Shown here: piece by piece, positions 31,413 through 41,816 of the stretch
Layout: each line of letters begins with the position of its first letter
Numbering within the stretch: the stretch's first letter is position 1
Assembly (NCBI GenBank): GCA_946894095.1
Contig: OX335651.1
Span: 9,136,501-9,200,500 of the forward strand
DNA from: Incurvaria masculella
Lineage: Eukaryota; Arthropoda; Insecta; Lepidoptera; Incurvariidae
Reading direction: 5' to 3'
DNA length: 64,000 nt
Translations under genes and position numbers: made by a program
The notes under the pieces: model-generated
What the model saw: the letters and a program-made list of their open reading frames with translations, nothing else
Databases searched by the model: none
Told to the model about the DNA's origin: nothing

Positions 31413-31756
31413 AAACCATACAGCTACCGTTATGATATTAGCCTAATACATCATATTAGGAGAAGGAATTAGGTGCCATGCCATGACCTTACCTTGATTG
31501 ACGGCTACATTGAACTGGATGAAAGACACGGACAATTTTTCATTGCCCCTTCGACCTATCTTTTCATCCAATGCGAGAGTACCAACCCGGACGGGCTTAA
31601 ACCCTACCATCTAGTAGGGGAAGGGGACCTACAGTTTTACATGAATTCCGAACCATTTCCATTCGTGACGAAATGCACTTATCAAATTCAAAAAAGAGAA
31701 GAATTGAACTTAGACCTCTGGTTTTGGACCCGCACCAATAGGCTACGAGCCGCTCT
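31413..31756 (-). mobile_element. Near full-length SINE
   Basis: The SINE body lies in reverse orientation from GCTACCGTTATGATATTAGCC to CGTGACGAAATGCACTTATC, followed by a reversed tRNA-like head remnant (TTGAACTTAGACCTCTGG ... AGGCTACGAGC). The head keeps a recognisable B box and A box but is deleted between them. The open frame at 31473-31793 is a by-product. Confidence 0.75.
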
Positions 31757-33190
31757 TGCTGCGTTAACTAACCATTGTTCCACTATGTGCTAATGCTTAA
31801 AAAACATATCATGTACATGATTTAAATGTATTTCAATAAGAAAGTAAATTTGAATATTATTGCTGACTTAAGAAGGTTCGGTAAACCGTGAAATTCGCAG
31901 GTCACTGTAATCTGTAAATCGTAGTTTCGGAGCACGTCATGAACGTTACACAATTCAGAGTATGCAATTTCTGCGCCCACTGGTTTAGATCACAAAGCAT
32001 GAAATGGCCTGACCTCGGGGCGGGTCATGCTTTATGGAGTAGATATGTATACTTACGTGTTTAATTAGTTGTATCTGTTATTCTGTTCAAATAATTACAA
32101 AACGAAATAAATCGATGCTACTTTAGAGCGATGTATGTAAACCTTTTTCACTCACAAACTCGTAAACGCCACAGTTTGTAAGGAAAACTTATCTGAGTTA
32201 AGGGCGTGGCGATTACGATGATGCCATTTGTACTTCATCTATTTCAAAATACAATTTATACAGCTACTGAGGAATTACTCTATCAATGTACAATAAATGT
32301 ATGTGGTAATGAATTCCACAATCGATCGCTCTACATAATTAAACTACCCCAGCGGCTGCAAGTAGAAGCCTTGTTTGTTGATGCAAGACAACATTTAAAA
32401 ATCAACAATGTCCTTATAAAGAAAGTAATAAAAGTGGCAAAATGTTCAGCTCAAGTCGTTGCATTCGCACGAATTAATCTAAGAACCTTCGACAAAAGTC
32501 GCAAAAGACAATACTGCAAAAGAACAAGGACTTGTAGAACGATTCGCGAGAACTGTAAAAGCAAAGTAATTTTGCACGTTAAGGAGTGGGATGGCCGATC
32601 ACGAGAACGCGTCCCGAGGGGCTCATCAATTGCGTCTTACGCCTTCCCCGCCATCCTGCCGAGGACAATCAAAGAGTCATCATTTCGCTCGGCCGATCAC
32701 AATTTAATCCTCTGTGTCCTAGCGGCTCCAGACGCTTGATGTAGCGTTTACTTCCAACATTTTTCGACATGCTCCGGTCGCAGCTGGCAGAGTGAATGTT
32801 ATTCAGCGTATATGTGGAATAAGAAATACTAGTGGCTCTGTAGACTTCGAGAGTCTGTCTTTGTATAGCTTAAAACTGAATAAATATGCACCGTGCACCT
32901 TAAAACCAAATCACAACAAAACAACCCAGTGGCCAAGGCCGCTCTTATAAAGCTCTCTTGACTTCTCCTCCTTCTCTTGACTTATTTTACTGTCAATTAA
33001 ATAGGCACCGGTACAAACATATCTTACCGCTACGAACAAGATGTTCTTCATCATGGTGCAGCAACCCAGCCCAGCGAGTAGCGCGTTTCGCCTTAGATTC
33101 ATCAGCGACACTAACGCGACACTTTTGCTGTCAAAGAGACAGAGCGTCTAATGCGTTCCCGTCAATCTCGTGTTTAACTTTTAATTTTAA
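31757..33190. other. Unassigned DNA holding one orphan ORF
   Basis: Apart from the frame at 32206-32739, no repeat or gene signature was seen. GC content rises at 32580-32720. Confidence 0.35.
32206..32739 (+). CDS. Orphan 177-codon frame, possibly spurious
   Basis: The frame starts with ATG and runs 177 codons. I recognise no domain. It has a mildly hydrophobic N-terminus and a Lys/Arg/Cys-rich middle (around residues 95-125, RKRQYCKRTRTCR). There is no clear signal peptide, and the start has no neighbouring promoter-like sequence. Its GC content changes abruptly near residue 125, which suggests a chance fusion of two sequence blocks. It could be a decayed exon or transposon part, but a chance frame is the simplest reading. 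Confidence 0.15.
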   Translation: MAITMMPFVLHLFQNTIYTATEELLYQCTINVCGNEFHNRSLYIIKLPQRLQVEALFVDARQHLKINNVLIKKVIKVAKCSAQVVAFARINLRTFDKSRKRQYCKRTRTCRTIRENCKSKVILHVKEWDGRSRERVPRGSSIASYAFPAILPRTIKESSFRSADHNLILCVLAAPDA

Positions 33191-33380
33191 GGCAATGTTC
33201 CCATTAGCCCACCGGGTTATCCTGTGCAGTTTGGAACTTTGGAAGCTCCGCTCGGGTGAATGTCCAAAATTAAATAAGAGCGCCGTGGCCGATTTTGATG
33301 CAATGTTAAAATTAGCCAACCGGGGGTTCCTGTGCAGTTTGGGACTGTAAAAGCTCCACTCGGGTGAATGTCCATAATGA
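33191..33380 (+). repeat. Local tandem duplication, ~108-bp period
   Basis: GGCAATGTTCCCATTAGCCC...CCTGTGCAGTTTGG...GCTC.CTCGGGTGAATGTCC recurs once, about 108 bases downstream, with roughly one difference in five. Confidence 0.65.
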
Positions 33381-34499
33381 AATAACCGAATTTTATGAAA
33401 TTTGGATCAACAAAACTTGTTTTATTTACGGGAAAATCACATTAAAAACGCAGGGCAAGCACTGAACGAATTTCTGCCGTCAAAGACTACTCAAATCTGA
33501 ACTGTCATCCCATACTTCGGTCGGCACTTTGCTTCGTGCACTACTATGAAATTTAATCAGTTTTAGTAAGTCAGTTTTAAAATTGTGTGCAAAAAACCGT
33601 GCGAATCATAATAATATTTAGCGAAAGGAACATTGTTCCTACCGGGTGTCCCGCGACACTCGTAAGTTTTACATAAAAATGGAGGAAAACGTCGTTGTAA
33701 AGCCCTTTACTTCAGTGGTTTCAGGTTTTCGCAAGGGATATACACTGGCGTCACTTGCTCTGTGTCACTTAAAACACAGTCAAAATAAGTTAACCGTTAT
33801 CGCCACTCTGAGAACGAATGTACTGATCTCGGGAGCTAGAAATGGCACCTGATATGATGTTATTAAAATAATTCTTTATTATTAATAGTTTCCAGGTACT
33901 TACATTTTTTATCTATCTTTATCTTACACAGATATAGATCTTATATATCTTTTACAGAAAATAACAAAATTGTAAATTTATTGAGTGATGATATATAAGG
34001 ATGGTTCTGGCATGATGCCTATATTCCATGCGGTGTTTGTATCATAACGGTAGCACAATAACGTTAAAGTATTGACCATCCAAAAAACATGGGGTGGTAT
34101 AAGTCAGGTTCCTACCGCTAATTTCTGACGTGAATTCTATGACCATAAAGAACGTTTTAAGATTAGACGTTGATCGAATTCACGTCAAAAACCGTTCCAT
34201 GAAAAAAATATCGTCGTAGCGACACCAAAAACTCACAATTAAACAAGAACTAAGACAATTTTCCCTCACTCGAAAAGGAACTTGGCTTATCGCTAAATAA
34301 ACCTCTTTTAACGATTGCTATTCGGCTTTGAATGTACGAGAATAAACCTCATCGACTGTAGGTCTTGCCCCTTTGTCCGCGGATGGCATGCTTCAAGACT
34401 CGTGGCCTGGGAGCTCCTTGACTAGATTGCTATTTACTTGGCATACTTGTATTACATTTCCAGAATTGAAACGCCGTTCAAAATGATGTTATTTTCCAA
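33381..34499. other. Non-coding DNA, one weak SINE scrap
   Basis: GGTTCTGGCATGATGCC and GTATCATAACGGTAG at 34003-34067 may be an old SINE remnant. Nothing else was recognised. Confidence 0.35.
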
Positions 34500-34511
34500 A
34501 AAGTTCCACCT

Positions 34512-34713
34512 CTTTCCCATGGTAAGTTAGCTCCCCTGGGTGAATAGCAAGTGAAGAGGCAAGAGCCTGATTTAATCTGACCTTTAATTGAATTTCGGAC
34601 GTTGCTAACTGTCATACGACGTGTTATTCGGCCAAGTGTACAGAAAATTACCAGTTTATCACTATTTTTCTTGTCCACCTGCTGTTCACCTGGCGAGTTA
34701 ATTACCATGGTAA
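34512..34713 (-). repeat. TTGGCCGAATA repeat, rearranged copy
   Basis: The first part (about 34512-34640, with GTTATTCGGCCAAGTG) is the reverse complement of the family at 20030 and 39111. The end (GGCGAGTTAATTACCATGGTAA) is in direct orientation, so this copy is an inverted, partly duplicated arrangement. Confidence 0.55.
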
Positions 34714-34899
34714 CCCGCCATGTCATAACACTGTAAATGGAGATAATTAACACCATTCACGGCCAGGTCCAAGTCGAAATGACGAAAAATTATTTCGAAT
34801 GTGTCTCTATTTTCGGTGTGACGACTTCCGCCGGACTTACATTTTTCTTTATTTGCCTTTATTTTTTACTTATTTTTTTCTTAAGTATAGACCACTTCA

Positions 34900-35166
34900 C
34901 TCTGTGAAAAGAAAGTGGAGTGGCCCAGAGCGAATGAGCGCCCTCTTCGGCCCTGGGCCGCGGCCTATTCGGCCTACAGGGCGAGACCCGAAATATTGCT
35001 TTTTGCGAGGAAGCAGATTAGCCTCGGCGGCTCAGTGGCGCGAGGCTATTCGATAATCTGGGTGAAGCAACTCTGAGCGCGAATTGGTTCTAGATGGGAG
35101 ACCTTTTTCAACGGTTGAGACTGGCCGTGGTTCGGATTCAGCACGTAAAACCGGTTTGGTACTATC
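34900..35166 (+). repeat. SINE-like composite with 5S rRNA-like segment
   Basis: GCCTCGGCGGCTCAGTGGCG looks like a tRNA A-box region. About 20 bases later, 35063-35103 (GAAGCAACTCTGAGCGCG then GATGGGAGACC) resembles the internal control region of 5S rRNA. The piece after it (GTGGTTCGGATTCAGCACGT, ACCGGTTTGGTACTATC) resembles the common SINE body. I infer a composite SINE head; the 5S resemblance needs an alignment. Confidence 0.4.
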
Positions 35167-35603
35167 CAGTGACGGATTTACCAGCAGGCTGAGTAGGCTG
35201 GAGCCTAGGCCGGCAGATTTTAGGGCGGCAAATTTGAGACCAAATTTTTTTTTCATGCTCCCCAAGCCTAAAGTACCATCTTTCCGGCCAATTTGAGGGC
35301 GGAAAGAGCTACTTTTGTAGCTTGCTAGAGCCATAACGCGCTTGTACGTAACCTTCCACATAACAAATTATGATTTAAGCATTTCAGCATGTAATAATTT
35401 TCACCACATCAATACATTTACGGAAAAGAGGTTGTGTAATTAGGACGACAGTACACAAATCATGACTTTTACACACAATGCATCTGATTGACAAATAAAT
35501 GTTAATTCATGTCATTGTTAACAAGCGTATCGAAGTGTAGAGGTCGGTAGGGGCGGCAAAATTGTATTTGCCTACGGGCGGCAAATTTGTTAATCCGCCG
35601 CTG
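35167..35603. mobile_element. Non-autonomous hAT element with 8-bp duplication
   Basis: It starts CAGTGACGGATTTACCAGC and ends TTTGTTAATCCGCCGCTG, giving terminal inverted repeats of the CAGxGxCGGATTA type. The flanks are GTACTATC (35159-35166) and GTACCATC (35604-35611), an 8-bp target duplication with one change, as expected for hAT. The interior has the repeated GGCGGCAAATTTG motif near both ends and no transposase frame. Confidence 0.85.
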
Positions 35604-35659
35604 GTACCATCGCATTCAATGAACAGGAATAAAAATTGTCCGTGAAGGTATAAAGAAGA
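35604..35659 (+). repeat. SINE body continuing past the hAT element
   Basis: GTACCATCGCATTCAATGAA and AAAAATTGTCCGTGAAGG continue the SINE body interrupted by the hAT insertion, with a small internal deletion. Confidence 0.55.
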
Positions 35660-36214
35660 CGCTACAAAAGAACATAGTCACATTTGTTGCAGCCAATTCT
35701 TTTTTAGGATTTTAGATTTATTTATTTTGTTTTACTGTGCAATTAGAAGATGTACGTCGCTAGATATCTTAACATAAAATAAAATGTATTTCTTCATTTC
35801 AAGCAAACTAACTCTTGGCTCTCTGAGCTGTAGACCGGCTGTGAGGTTAATTCAGTATTTGGGTCGAGATATTTCCATAACATTTCAACTAAGATTTTTT
35901 CCCTGTTCCGCTTTTGGAAATTTTGCCAGAGCACGACTTGTATTACAAACTCCCCGCTTATTAAAGGCGAGGTAAGTATCTTCGCTTTGATAATTAATTA
36001 GTTTGAGAGCGATGTATAATTTTACAACGTCGTTTATATTTTTGTTAATGTTAGAATAACACACGCAACTTGCATTTCAATTAATTAAATGGAAACAGCT
36101 GTTTAATTATAACGTCATATTGTCGGATTCGGAAGGTCAGACAACTAAACGCCCTTATCACCGAGATCGGCAACCTCTGAGTCAGGAACAGTAAAACCCA
36201 ATAAAATATCGTAC
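35660..36214. other. AT-rich non-coding DNA
   Basis: No gene or repeat was recognised. Confidence 0.4.
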
Positions 36215-36358
36215 AAGATTTAACACAAAACACACGCCTCCTTTAATTTGTATTATTTTTTATTAAAATACACTCTGTGGAAATTTCAGCTGCCTACCTA
36301 TTACGGTTAATGTGATACAGCCCTATGACAGACGGACGGACGGACGGACGGACGGAAG
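36215..36358 (+). repeat. GACG repeat, both ends missing
   Basis: It retains ATACACTCTGTGGAAATTTC, AGCTGCCTACCTATTACGG and a (GACG)6 tract at 36328-36352. It is cut at the tract, where a SINE fragment begins. Confidence 0.7.
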
Positions 36359-36365
36359 ATCGGAG

Positions 36366-36684
36366 GACACATCACATTCCCGAAGGAATAAAGTGCCATG
36401 CCAGGACTTTCGTTTTATTAGCATGGCTACATGACTAGATGGAAAACATGTGTTATTTTTATTGCCGCTTCGACAATTTTTCATGTAATGTGATGGTACT
36501 AGTAGGTGAAGTGGACCTTTAGTTATACATGGATTTAGAATCAGGAAACAGCTCGAATTCGTGATCAAATGCTGTAATCCAACTCTGAAAGAGAAGGTGA
36601 TGAATGAACGGGGCGGGGATCAAACCGACGACTCCTTGCATGTAAGGCAATCTACGCCCCTGAGCTACGTGCCGATCGGATATT
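36366..36684 (-). mobile_element. SINE with tRNA-Val-like head
   Basis: The body, in reverse, runs from ACATCACATTCCCGAAGGAA to the AACTCTGAAAGAG block. The reversed head at 36605-36684 reads as a cloverleaf remnant: A box TAGCTCAGGGGCG, anticodon arm TTGC-CTTACAT-GCAA with anticodon TAC, and B box GGTTTGATCCC. A valine tRNA origin is inferred from the anticodon. Other SINE copies in the window have different heads on the same body. Confidence 0.65.
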
Positions 36685-37464
36685 TGATAAAAAAAATACG
36701 TTTTTTAGTTAAAAAGGACTTCGGAGAACGGCCAACAAATTTTCCATCCATCATCGTTACAAGTTTTTTATAAAATTTATTTCTCATTTAATTAATTCAT
36801 GAAATAGTATCATACATTTAGGAGGACCCATTATTTTATTTATTTATATATGCATATAATTTATATAACACCCGAATATTTCTATGCAAATAATAATTAA
36901 CATACATGTTTAAAGTTCCTGGCATGTTAAACTAATGAATGGCTTAAACATAACATTTTCTAACAGTATCTAAAATATTCTAAATATCATACTATAAGAT
37001 ATTAAAAAAGAAAAAAAAATATTGTGAAAAAATATACACAGCACAATTAAATCTAACAGTCACTTTGTTAGATTGCACAACGTATCTCTAAAAGTACAAA
37101 CAACCACTTTAAAAAAAAACGAATCATAAAATTATCAACGAGCTTTTAACGAAACATACGTAAATAAAAATATTTAAAATGACAAAAAAGGTGGTTCACA
37201 TTAAGATACTTTAGAATTATTTGTACGAATTTCCGTGAAGAACACCCGCAAGTTTTTGGCGTTCTGCCGAGAAGGCCGGGTGTCTTGTGTGCTACTATAT
37301 AGTATTTCTCACGTGACGATGGAAAGCGGCCGACTGGCATGGACGCTATCCATCGTCGTAGGGGAGAAGTTCACTCATCGAGGACGCCAAATTAAACTAT
37401 TTCGAAGCCCAACTGACACAGCTTTTGAATGTTTTGCTTAGTAATAAAATGTTGATGATATAGC
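36685..37464. other. AT-rich non-coding DNA
   Basis: No gene or repeat was recognised. Confidence 0.4.
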
Positions 37465-37694
37465 CAAAGGCGAGTCGAATTCGTACTAGATTTAACACCA
37501 AAAAATCACGTTTTTTGTATGGGGCCCTTTTAATATTAATATATTTTTAATATTTCTTTCTATAATAGAAATACAAATTCTGTGACAATTTTAACTGTCT
37601 ACCTATTAGAGTTCATGAGATACAGCCCTGTGAAAGACCGTCGGACGAACGGACGGACCAGTTCAGTTGTCCACAGGATACGGAATCCTAAAAA
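37465..37694 (+). repeat. Diverged GACG repeat
   Basis: GCGAGTCGAATTCG, ACGTTTTTTGTATGGGGCCC, GAGATACAGCCCTGTGA and GATACGGAATCCTAAAAAT occur in family order. The microsatellite is short (GGACGAACGGACGGAC). Confidence 0.7.
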
Positions 37695-37885
37695 TATCAT
37701 TGAATTCTGTTGATGTTTTGAATGACATTGCATTAGGATTTCCTATGCACTCGTTAAAAATGTTACGATTTATTAGAGCTTTGCCTAAAAACCATTATTC
37801 CGCTGCACTGAAGACTATGAAGGTTGATTTCACGGAGATGTTGATTTACACAAAAAAAACATACTAATTAAGTTTATTTATTTTA

Positions 37886-38274
37886 AAAACCGGCCAAGTG
37901 CGAGTCGGACTCGCACACGAAGGGTTCCGTACCATCTTCAACTTCAAATTCTTTATTCAATTGAGCATTTTACAAGTGTACAATACATAATTGTATACAC
38001 TTAATACTATAGAATCGTAAATAAAACAAAAAAACACGTTTTTTGTATGGGAGCCCCCTTTAATCTTAATTATTTCTTAATCTTACCTATTTGTTGTTGT
38101 AGCGGCAAAATAAATACACACTCTGTGAAAATTTCAGCTGTCTACCTGTTACGGTTACTGAGATACAGCCCTGTGACAGACGGACAGACGGACGGACGGA
38201 CGGACGGACGGACGGACAGCGGAGGCTTAGTAGTAGGGTTCCGTTTTCACCCATTGGGTACGGAACCCTAAAAA
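37886..38274 (+). repeat. GACG repeat with ~75-bp insertion
   Basis: It is complete at both ends. After CCGTACCATC (ending about 37935) an extra segment of about 75-80 bases, CTTCAACTTCAAATTC... to ...ACTATAGA, intervenes before ATCGTAAATAAAAC resumes the family sequence. The flanking ATC may be a short target duplication. The insert contains the inverted pair GTGTACAATA / ATTGTATACAC. Confidence 0.75.
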
Positions 38275-39050
38275 GGACAAAATTACCTTAGAACATGCAA
38301 CTTAGGCTATGTTTGAATGTTTTAAAGTATCTGTGAACTGTCCTTATTCAAGTGAATGGCTCTTGACTGCGCTTTGTCCCTTTTGTCTAAGGCCAATTTC
38401 AAACCTTTTTCATGAAGCCATCTTGCTTCGATTCAGATTTCAACAACGTCGCGTCCTAAATTTCCATAGAAGAGAAGTTTGTTATTCGTAAATTTTGAAA
38501 TTATAAGAATCACCAACTTATTTACAATTTACAATTCTAATAAACCTCAGATTCATAAATAGAACTAACGTGGGGCAACACCCGCAAGGTTATTCCAATA
38601 TGATATTGAGAAGTTAGCACTAAATTCATTCGCTAAGCATCCGCGATGTATGTATGCATCAGTTTTATTTTTGTGCTCGCGAGAGCGGTTATAAAGCTTT
38701 TGATGCGGAATGAAGTTTGTTATTGTAACTTTACTTGTGTAGAATACGACCAACCGATCGCCTATAGTTTACGTTATACAAGACTATTGTTTTGCGTACC
38801 CGTGTAAAAAAATCATGCATACATACTACAATGCCTAAAGATAGGCGTGAGTGTATGAAAATGTGGTATGACAAGAAGAATAAAAACGCGAATGCCCTCG
38901 GCGAAGGAAACATTTTGAGAAAACTCTCGTCGGTGTGGACTCACAATAAAGTACCTTACACTGAATATTCTTTTATCAGAACCGGTGAAGATAGATCTTT
39001 AAAAAATATTACTAATACTTCAATTCATTAAAGTTAAACCAAACCAATAA
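38275..39050. other. Non-coding DNA, nothing recognised
   Basis: Short frames at 38565-38753 and 38792-39031 overlap in opposite strands and show no recognisable motif. Confidence 0.4.
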
Positions 39051-39110
39051 GTACATGATTGATTTGGTTCCTCTTTCCCAAAATTGTCCAAGACAGTATG
39101 GAGTTGGGCG

Positions 39111-39243
39111 TTTCGTTCATTTCAGTTCACTTGGCCGAATAACACGTAGTTTGACAGTTATCATGGTACGAAACGCGACTAAACTCAGTTTTTATCACTT
39201 CCTCGTTTGGCCACCGAGCGAGTTAATTAACTATGGTAACCTC
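39111..39243 (+). repeat. TTGGCCGAATA repeat, copy 2
   Basis: CAGTTCACTTGGCCGAATAA, ATGGTACGAAACGCGACTAAA and GCGAGTTAATTAACTATGG follow the order of the copy at 20030. Confidence 0.6.
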
Positions 39244-39267
39244 CCGATTGTGGGAATAAGATTGATT

Positions 39268-39400
39268 CTCGCATTCTTAACGAAATGCACTTATCCAACT
39301 CAGAAAGTGATTCGTGACCTGGGGCGAGGATTTGAACCCACAACCTCTCGTGTAGAGGACACCGCGAGCTATTATCCTCGAAGGATACAAAGGGCGCGAC
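39268..39400 (-). repeat. SINE head region fragment
   Basis: ACGAAATGCACTTATCCAAC then GGGGCGAGGATTTGAACCCA is the reversed junction of SINE body and tRNA-like head, with the B box read as GGGTTCAAATCC. Confidence 0.6.
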
Positions 39401-39447
39401 TACAAAAAAAAAACTTAAAGAGGCGTTTGTGATTTCGTACATACTTG

Positions 39448-40358
39448 TAAAGTGTGTCCCATAATTAACGAAAGATTTGAATTAGGCGCCATTTGTGCAA
39501 TAAAGTGTTGGCAACCCTAAAAAAACAATTTGACAGCTGGTCAAAACAAAAGTGCAAATTTCGGTCATAAGAGCAGTGTCCCCCAGAATAAGAGGCACAA
39601 GAAAGAAGGTACAAAGCGCCGGGTTTGAAGACGGCGCTGGTATCTTCTACATCAGAACCCACGCGCAAGAGTTTGGCTGATCCTGCTATGTCACCTATAT
39701 TATTACTTAGTCATATTGCGGCGATTGTACATGCAAAGGCTTGAAATTTTATGTACATATTCACACAATAAATATTATTTAACCCACATGAAAAAAAAAA
39801 CCAGATAGCGTTGCAATTCACATTTGAGAATACATTAAATTTGACACTGTCACCTGTAAAGTTAGCAAAAATGGACGTTACACGATAGAAGAACGTGTTT
39901 TCATTCTTGAACAATATTTAAAAAAATATGAAAGTTTGGCAGCAACAATTCGAAAATTTCGTACAAAATATGGTCGGAATATTGATTTAACTTCGTCAAC
40001 TGTGAAGAGAGTAATTATAAATTTCAGGGAGAATGGATCAATTGGTGATCAGAATTGGCCAACTAGATCTTGTGATTTAAGACCATTGGCTTTATTTCTC
40101 AAGCACCAATGCTTTGAAGGTGGAAATTGAACGCAGCATCAACAAAGTTCAGCCACATTTATGCAAAATAATCATGAAAATTTTCGACAAAAGAGTGCGT
40201 ATGTGCCAGCAAAGCATAGGAGGCCATTTGTCCGATGTGCTATTCCATACATAACCCTATTCTGTATACCTTATGATTCAATAAAAAAATAACAATATAA
40301 GGTAAAAAAAAAGTTTTCTGTTAAATTAAAATGTTGCGTTATTTTTGGGACACCTTTA
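39448..40358 (+). mobile_element. Internally deleted mariner-like element
   Basis: The ends TAAAGTGTGTCCCATAATTA... and ...TAACGCAACATT-type partner (plus strand GCGTTATTTTTGGGACACCTTTA) form terminal inverted repeats, with a TA at each border as in Tc1/mariner insertions. About 910 bp. Inside is a transposase remnant lacking its core. Confidence 0.75.
39873..40254 (+). pseudogene. Mariner-like transposase, core deleted
   Basis: The N-terminal part (GRYTIEERVFILEQYLKK, then LAATIRKFRTKYGRN and TVKRVIINFRENGSIGDQ) is a DUF4817-type helix-turn-helix DNA-binding domain. It is fused directly to the late transposase segment NWPTRSCDLRPL, the block that bears the third catalytic aspartate. The rest continues in another frame from 40111: EIERSINKVQPHLC, RVRMCQQSIGGHLSDVLFHT, stop at 40252-40254. 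The central DDE core with the first two aspartates is gone, so no activity is possible. The ATG at 39871 is out of frame by one base, suggesting a further small deletion after the start. Confidence 0.75.
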
Positions 40359-40865
40359 TATTGATGGAGTCGACTCGAACCCTGTCACACGGCCGAGTTG
40401 TCCCATATCCACGTCGGAAAATACATTTTCTATTGTAAGATTGCCCCCGTTTTTCGAAGGATTCGCGAGGAGCTACAGTGCTGTATTCATATTTTCCTTT
40501 CCGATGTTTTTAAAGCGGCTGTCATTCACAACGGATTTGTCAAGTTGGTGAAGCCCTTGATATCATGTGCAGGGTTACACATATCGTATAGGCCAATAGA
40601 ATGTTTTTCAGTGCCTTCATATCCTGAATTATTTGGTCATATGCCTCCTTTGGGTAAAACCAATATATAAAAGAACATAAACACAATTGGCACCAACTAC
40701 AACTAAGAAACATCTGTGCATTCATTCGCAACTCGTAAAGCGGGGTTTCAGCGTCGAAGCTATTTTATTTACAGGTTGTTTTAACGCAAACGTAACCAGA
40801 AAATGCTCGTAAGTTTGGATAGTAAATATTTATTGGTCAGTGAGACCGGGAGACGCCCGTATTTA
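40359..40865. other. Non-coding DNA, nothing recognised
   Basis: Short overlapping frames only. Confidence 0.35.
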
Positions 40866-40975
40866 TTGGCTCGCGTGCTGCCCGTACCTCCGCCACGCCG
40901 GCGGAGGCGGTAGCGGCTGCGGCTGCAGCCACCTAACCGCTATGGGGCGGTCTTTGCACCGTTAACCGGTTACAA
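40866..40975. other. GC-rich patch with nested hairpins
   Basis: CCTCCGCC-ACG-CCGGCGGAGG at about 40887-40907 is a strong hairpin. It is followed by GCGGCTGCGGCTGCAGCC. The patch stands out sharply in AT-rich surroundings and abuts a GACG repeat. Its nature is unknown. Confidence 0.5.
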
Positions 40976-40990
40976 CCAGATTTAAAAAAA

Positions 40991-41302
40991 ACAGGCCAAG
41001 TGCGAGTCGGACTCGCACACGAAGGGTTCCGTAACATCGTAAAAAAATGTATACAAAAAAATCACGTTTTTTGTATGGGGACCCCCTTTAATTTTAATTA
41101 TTTCTTAATATTACCAATTTGTTGTTGTAGCGGCAAAATAAATACACAATCTGTGAAAATTTCAGCTACCTACCTATTACGGTTCATGAGATACAGCCCT
41201 GTGACAGATGGACGGACGGACCGACGGACGGACGGACGGACGGTCAGCAGAGGCTTAGTAATAGGGTTCCGTTTTCATCCTTTAGGTACGGAACCCTAAA
41301 AA
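40991..41302 (+). repeat. Full-length GACG repeat
   Basis: It is complete from GGCCAAGTGCGAGTCGGACT to TAGGTACGGAACCCTAAAAA, with a (GACG) tract at about 41210-41243. Confidence 0.85.
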
Positions 41303-41685
41303 GCATAAGAGGTAGTTTGCTTAAAAACTTGAAAAGGGACTTGTTTTCAAATTAAAAACTCCTTTCTAGATCATAAGGGGTCAATATATGTATCGAGAAG
41401 TCGATTAAAACTATGTACAAAACCGAAAAACGTATTAACTACCATCTCTAACCTTTTAGTTGGACATTTACAAAAATCCGCGATAATGCAGCCCTTGGCG
41501 GTCGGTTTAATTAATGAACCTTTGACATGCAAAAACGATGTCGCCTCCTATTCAAGTCTAGTTCTTGATGGTTAGAAAAGTAATTAAGAAGTCTCGAGTA
41601 CGAAATGTTTACTTAAAATTATACTATCGCATGTTTTTTAAATGTAACTGCTTAGGAAAATGTGTTTAGAGCATGGGGGTTCAGG
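41303..41685. other. Non-coding DNA, nothing recognised
   Basis: No gene or repeat was recognised. Confidence 0.35.
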
Positions 41686-41816
41686 CATGGAGGTGAAGAA
41701 ATAATATTACAGTAAATAAATTAAATTTAATTGAAATACATTCTTCACCTCCGTGGGTTCATAGTAAAATGTTATCAGAAACAGTTGTTGAATGTTATAG
41801 TCATGGAGGTGAAGAA
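41686..41816. repeat. Three 15-base arms forming alternative hairpins
   Basis: CATGGAGGTGAAGAA occurs at 41686-41700 and 41802-41816, and its reverse complement TTCTTCACCTCCGTG (one mismatch) at 41741-41755. Confidence 0.65.

Noticed and set aside
31473..31793. 106-codon frame
   Set aside because: It is antisense to, and wholly within, a SINE copy.
36605..36684. Functional tRNA-Val gene
   Set aside because: The anticodon and T arms are recognisable, but the acceptor stem does not pair and the sequence is fused to a SINE body.
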